DNA from: Actinopolymorpha rutila
Lineage (GTDB): Bacteria > Actinomycetota > Actinomycetes > Propionibacteriales > Actinopolymorphaceae
Assembly: GCF_013407855.1 (NCBI RefSeq)
Contig: NZ_JACBZH010000001.1
Coordinates: 3,720,001 to 3,784,000 of the forward strand
Direction of reading: 5' to 3'
Length of the DNA stretch: 64,000 nt
In this document: positions 57,095 to 64,000 of the stretch, one piece after another
Numbering within the stretch: the first letter of the stretch is position 1
How the letters are laid out: every line of letters begins with the position of its first letter
Translations under genes and position numbers: made by a program
The notes under the pieces: generated by a model
Databases searched by the model: none
What the model was told of the DNA's origin: nothing
What the model saw: the letters and a program-made list of their open reading frames with translations, nothing else

Positions 57095-58294
57095 TCACAC
57101 CAGGATCGTCGCGGTGAGGCGGGACAGCGGCTCCGCCAGCGCGTTCACCGAGTCCGACAGCTGCTTGACCTGAGCCTGGGACAGGTCGGTGTAGGAGACG
57201 AACCCGTCGCCGCGGCGGTACTCCCCGAGCTGCTTCCGCAGGACGGTGAAGCGCTGCTCGATGACCTTGCCGAGGGCGGGATCCTTCTTGTCCACCACCG
57301 GGCGCAGTGCGTCGAAGGCCTCCCTGGCACCGTCGACGTTGGCCTGGAAGTCGTACAGGTCGGTGTGCGACCAGATCTCCTCCTCGCCGGTGACCTTGCC
57401 GGTAGCCACCTCGTCCAGCAGTTCCTTGGCGCCGTTGGCCAGCTGGTCCGGCTGGTACTCGAGCGTCGCGACCCGCTTGCGCAGGTCTCGGGTGTCGGCA
57501 AGGAGCTGGTCGGCGTACTTCGTGCGTTCGGCGTCGGTGAGCCGCTGCGCGCCCGGCGCGTCGGCCGGCCACCACAGGTCCTTCTCCAGCAGGTGCCAGC
57601 CGGTCCAGGTCTGCCCCTGCGCCAGATCGGCCTCGCGCAGGTCCATCTTCGGGTCGAGGTCTCCGAAGGACTCCGCGACCGGCTCGATGCGCTCCCAGTG
57701 CACGCGCACCGGTGCGTAGAGCTCGCGGGCCCGGTCGTACTGTCCCGCCTTGTAGGCGGCGACGAACTGCTTCGTACCGCTGAGCAGCTTGTCCACCTCG
57801 CTCGTGACGTACGACCGGTAGCGCGCGGCCGCCTGGTCGAGCAGCCGCTGGTCGGCGCCGGCGACGGCTCTGCCCGAGCCAGTCACGGTGAACTTCGCCC
57901 GGATGCCGTCGCCGGACATGCCGGGCTTGCAGGCCGTGGTGTAGGTGCCGGGCTGGGCGCGTACGACGAGCTGGCGGGTGAGGCCCGGGCCGATGTTCTC
58001 GACCTCGCCCGCGATGGTCTTCCCGTCCGCGCGGTAGAGGTAGAACTCGGTGACCTTGCTGCCGTCGTTCGTCACGTCGAACACCAGCGTCCCCGACGCC
58101 GCCCTGGTGGTGGACACAGAGCACGTGTCGTCGGTGGAGGACACGGCGATCCCGCCCTTGGCACGTCCGCCGTCGCCCCGGTCCGCGGACGTACGCGGCT
58201 CGTTGGACGTGCAGCCGGCCGACGCGAGCAGGATGGTCGTGGCGGCAAGCGCGCAGAGAACGGCGGGAGCTGCCGGGTGCTTCGGAACACACAT
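57095..58294 (-). CDS. efeO: Iron-binding lipoprotein EfeO
   Basis: The 399-residue protein has a lipoprotein signal (LLASAGC, Cys about 28). A cupredoxin-like Cup domain follows (about 48-145, with SGTLVFDVTNDGSKVTEFYLY and TYTTACKPGM). The C-terminal M75-like domain (about 155-390) carries HWERIEPVAESFGDLDPKMD, the HxxE iron-site motif. EfeO collects ferric or ferrous iron and hands it to EfeU. It stands between efeU (80 bases upstream) and efeB. The start follows AAGGACCACTC and places the signal correctly, and longer frames overlap efeU. Confidence 0.9.
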   Translation of the reverse strand: MCVPKHPAAPAVLCALAATTILLASAGCTSNEPRTSADRGDGGRAKGGIAVSSTDDTCSVSTTRAASGTLVFDVTNDGSKVTEFYLYRADGKTIAGEVENIGPGLTRQLVVRAQPGTYTTACKPGMSGDGIRAKFTVTGSGRAVAGADQRLLDQAAARYRSYVTSEVDKLLSGTKQFVAAYKAGQYDRARELYAPVRVHWERIEPVAESFGDLDPKMDLREADLAQGQTWTGWHLLEKDLWWPADAPGAQRLTDAERTKYADQLLADTRDLRKRVATLEYQPDQLANGAKELLDEVATGKVTGEEEIWSHTDLYDFQANVDGAREAFDALRPVVDKKDPALGKVIEQRFTVLRKQLGEYRRGDGFVSYTDLSQAQVKQLSDSVNALAEPLSRLTATILV

Positions 58295-58374
58295 GGGACG
58301 AGTGGTCCTTCGGGTCTGGAACGGGGCCGGAGCAGGCCTGGAGCGGGACTGGAGCGGGCTGGGTCTGGAGGCGG

Positions 58375-59259
58375 TCAGCCGGCGCTCGACGCCGGCGACG
58401 CGGACACGGGCGGGGCGGCGGCTGTGGAGGGGCGGTTGTTCTGCCGGATCTGGCGGAGGAACAAGAACATCACCGGAACCACGTAGGCGACCCACACGGT
58501 CGCTTCCAGCCAGGTGGTGGCGGGTGAGAAGTTCAGCGTTCCCTTGAGCAGCGTGCCCAGCCACGAGGACGGGGAGATCGTGCCGCTGACGTCGAAGGCC
58601 AGGTTGTTCAGTCCGGGCAGGATCCGGGCCTCCTGCAGGTCGTGCACGCCGTAGGCGACCACTCCCGCGGCGACCACGATCAGGAACGCGCCGGTCCAGG
58701 TGAAGAACTTGGAGAGGTTCAGCCGGAGCACTCCGCGGTAGATGAGGTAGCCCAGGGTCACCGCGGTGAGGATCCCGAGCGCCGCACCGGCCAGTGGGGC
58801 CACCGTGGAGGAGCTGCCCTGCGCGGTCCTGGTGGCCGCCTGGGTGGCCGCCCACAGGAACAACGCGGTCTCCAGCCCCTCCCGGCCGACCGCGAGCATG
58901 GCGACGACGACCAGGCTCGCCCGGCCACCGTCGGCGGCACGGTCGATCTGGCCCCGGAGCTCCGACGACAGCCCCCGGGCCGAGCGCGCCATCCAGAACA
59001 CCATCCAGGTCACGAACCCGACGGCCACGATGGACAGCGAACCGCCGATCGCCTCCTGCGCCTCGAAGCTCAGGCCGCGGGGGCCGAAGGTGAGCAGCGC
59101 GCCGAACGCCAGCGAGACACCGACCGCGACTGCCACCCCCGCCCAGATCCGCGGGATGAGGCGGCGGCGATCGGACCTCACCAGGTAGGCGACCAGGATG
59201 ACCACGACCAGGGATGCCTCGAGTCCCTCTCGCAGTCCGATCAGGTAGTTCGCCAGCAT
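58375..59259 (-). CDS. efeU: Iron permease EfeU (FTR1 family)
   Basis: The 294-residue protein has seven hydrophobic segments and two REGLE iron motifs, GLREGLEASLV near residue 11 and VGREGLETALFLW near residue 125. It belongs to the Ftr1/EfeU family that moves iron through the membrane. The ATG at 59259 puts the first motif at its usual place, and a longer frame to 59307 is rejected. It is the first gene of the operon. An iron-box-like inverted repeat lies 32-64 bases upstream. Confidence 0.9.
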   Translation of the reverse strand: MLANYLIGLREGLEASLVVVILVAYLVRSDRRRLIPRIWAGVAVAVGVSLAFGALLTFGPRGLSFEAQEAIGGSLSIVAVGFVTWMVFWMARSARGLSSELRGQIDRAADGGRASLVVVAMLAVGREGLETALFLWAATQAATRTAQGSSSTVAPLAGAALGILTAVTLGYLIYRGVLRLNLSKFFTWTGAFLIVVAAGVVAYGVHDLQEARILPGLNNLAFDVSGTISPSSWLGTLLKGTLNFSPATTWLEATVWVAYVVPVMFLFLRQIRQNNRPSTAAAPPVSASPASSAG

Positions 59260-59290
59260 TCGTCCACTCCGACCCGACAGGTACGTTTCG

Positions 59291-59323
59291 TAGGTAAGCC
59301 TTCCCAAGCAAAGGCTACCCTAA
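59291..59323 (-). promoter_or_regulatory. DtxR/IdeR-like iron box upstream of efeUOB
   Basis: taggtaagcctt (59291-59302) and aaggctacccta (59311-59322) form an inverted repeat matching in 10 of 12 positions. The right arm reads TTAGGGTAGCCTTT on the minus strand, close to the DtxR/IdeR consensus TTAGGTTAGGCTAACCTAA. It lies 32 bases before the efeU ATG, where repression by iron would act. Binding is inferred. Confidence 0.5.
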
Positions 59324-59498
59324 CTAATCCAGCGGCAGTACTTGCCTCCATTCCGTCGGCACCTTGGGACCTTCGGCCCTGTCCTGGCGAGCAGATGGTC
59401 AGGTGGTGTGGAGGTCGCACCGTGATGACATTCCCGTGCCGGGCGCCGTACGGCTCCCACGGTCGAGGAAACGCACCCCAAGACCCCCGGAGATCGCG

Positions 59499-64000
<4,502 letters not shown>

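Overview
The window is very GC-rich and densely coded on both strands. It has many GTG starts, leaderless-looking promoters, ATGA/GTGA start-stop overlaps, DUF222-HNH (13E12-type) genes, a GvpO/J/L/S/K/A/F gas-vesicle set, an efeUOB iron locus and a long multi-HAMP hybrid kinase. Together these point to a soil-type actinomycete chromosome. I cannot name the genus from sequence alone. No rRNA, tRNA, CRISPR, IS element or phage was recognised.

Layout. 0.1-3.1 kb: APH-like kinase, methyltransferase, LysE exporter and MarR regulator. 3.2-4.9 kb: a frameshifted DUF222-HNH gene. 5-10.2 kb: ThrE-type exporter, second APH-like kinase, Lrp/AsnC regulator, EamA exporter and aldo/keto reductase. 10.2-14.6 kb: secreted DUF6528 protein with an RpiR regulator, a HAD phosphatase, an SDR gene broken by a 26-bp tandem duplication, and a STAS protein. 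14.8-20.1 kb: a nine-gene leftward gas-vesicle operon in the order gvpO-J-L-S-K-A-F-Y-Z, with overlapping genes. 20.4-22.9 kb: DUF3618 protein and secreted GH43 enzyme. 23.2-27.9 kb: a second, partial gas-vesicle module (gvpA2-Y2-Z2). Its GvpY copy is an 859-residue protein with a long acidic block and a roughly 340-residue lysine/alanine-rich tail resembling histone H1.

28.6-31.6 kb: Ca2+/cation antiporter, frameshifted zinc alcohol dehydrogenase and a second HAD phosphatase. 31.6-39.0 kb: a carbohydrate-uptake (CUT1) system with two permeases, a Tat-type lipoprotein binding protein and a large secreted glycosidase. A divergent GntR regulator and a perfect palindromic operator sit beside it, and no ATPase gene is present. 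39.2-45.9 kb: PEP-mutase-like enzyme, AhpD-like protein, MocR regulator, EI24, DUF2188, TipA-like MerR with a 19-bp-spacer promoter, ChaA-type antiporter and DUF2127. 46.1-48.0 kb: an intact DUF222-HNH gene behind a DNA-damage-type promoter. 48-55.7 kb: phosphoesterase, APH-like kinase, P-loop kinase, tyrosine phosphatase, HExxH protein, a cupin/oxidoreductase/acetyltransferase operon and a TauD dioxygenase. 55.7-59.3 kb: efeU-efeO-efeB with an iron-box-like repeat. 59.5 kb to the end: a cytosolic sensor kinase with nine tandem HAMP units, cut by the window edge.

The most unusual system is the pair of gas-vesicle modules. In all six GvpA, GvpY and GvpZ proteins a conserved N-terminal domain is followed by an acidic block and then a basic block. 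In the second module these tails are greatly enlarged. Three other genes (DUF222-HNH, SDR, ADH) carry single frame disruptions, which may be real pseudogenes or assembly errors.
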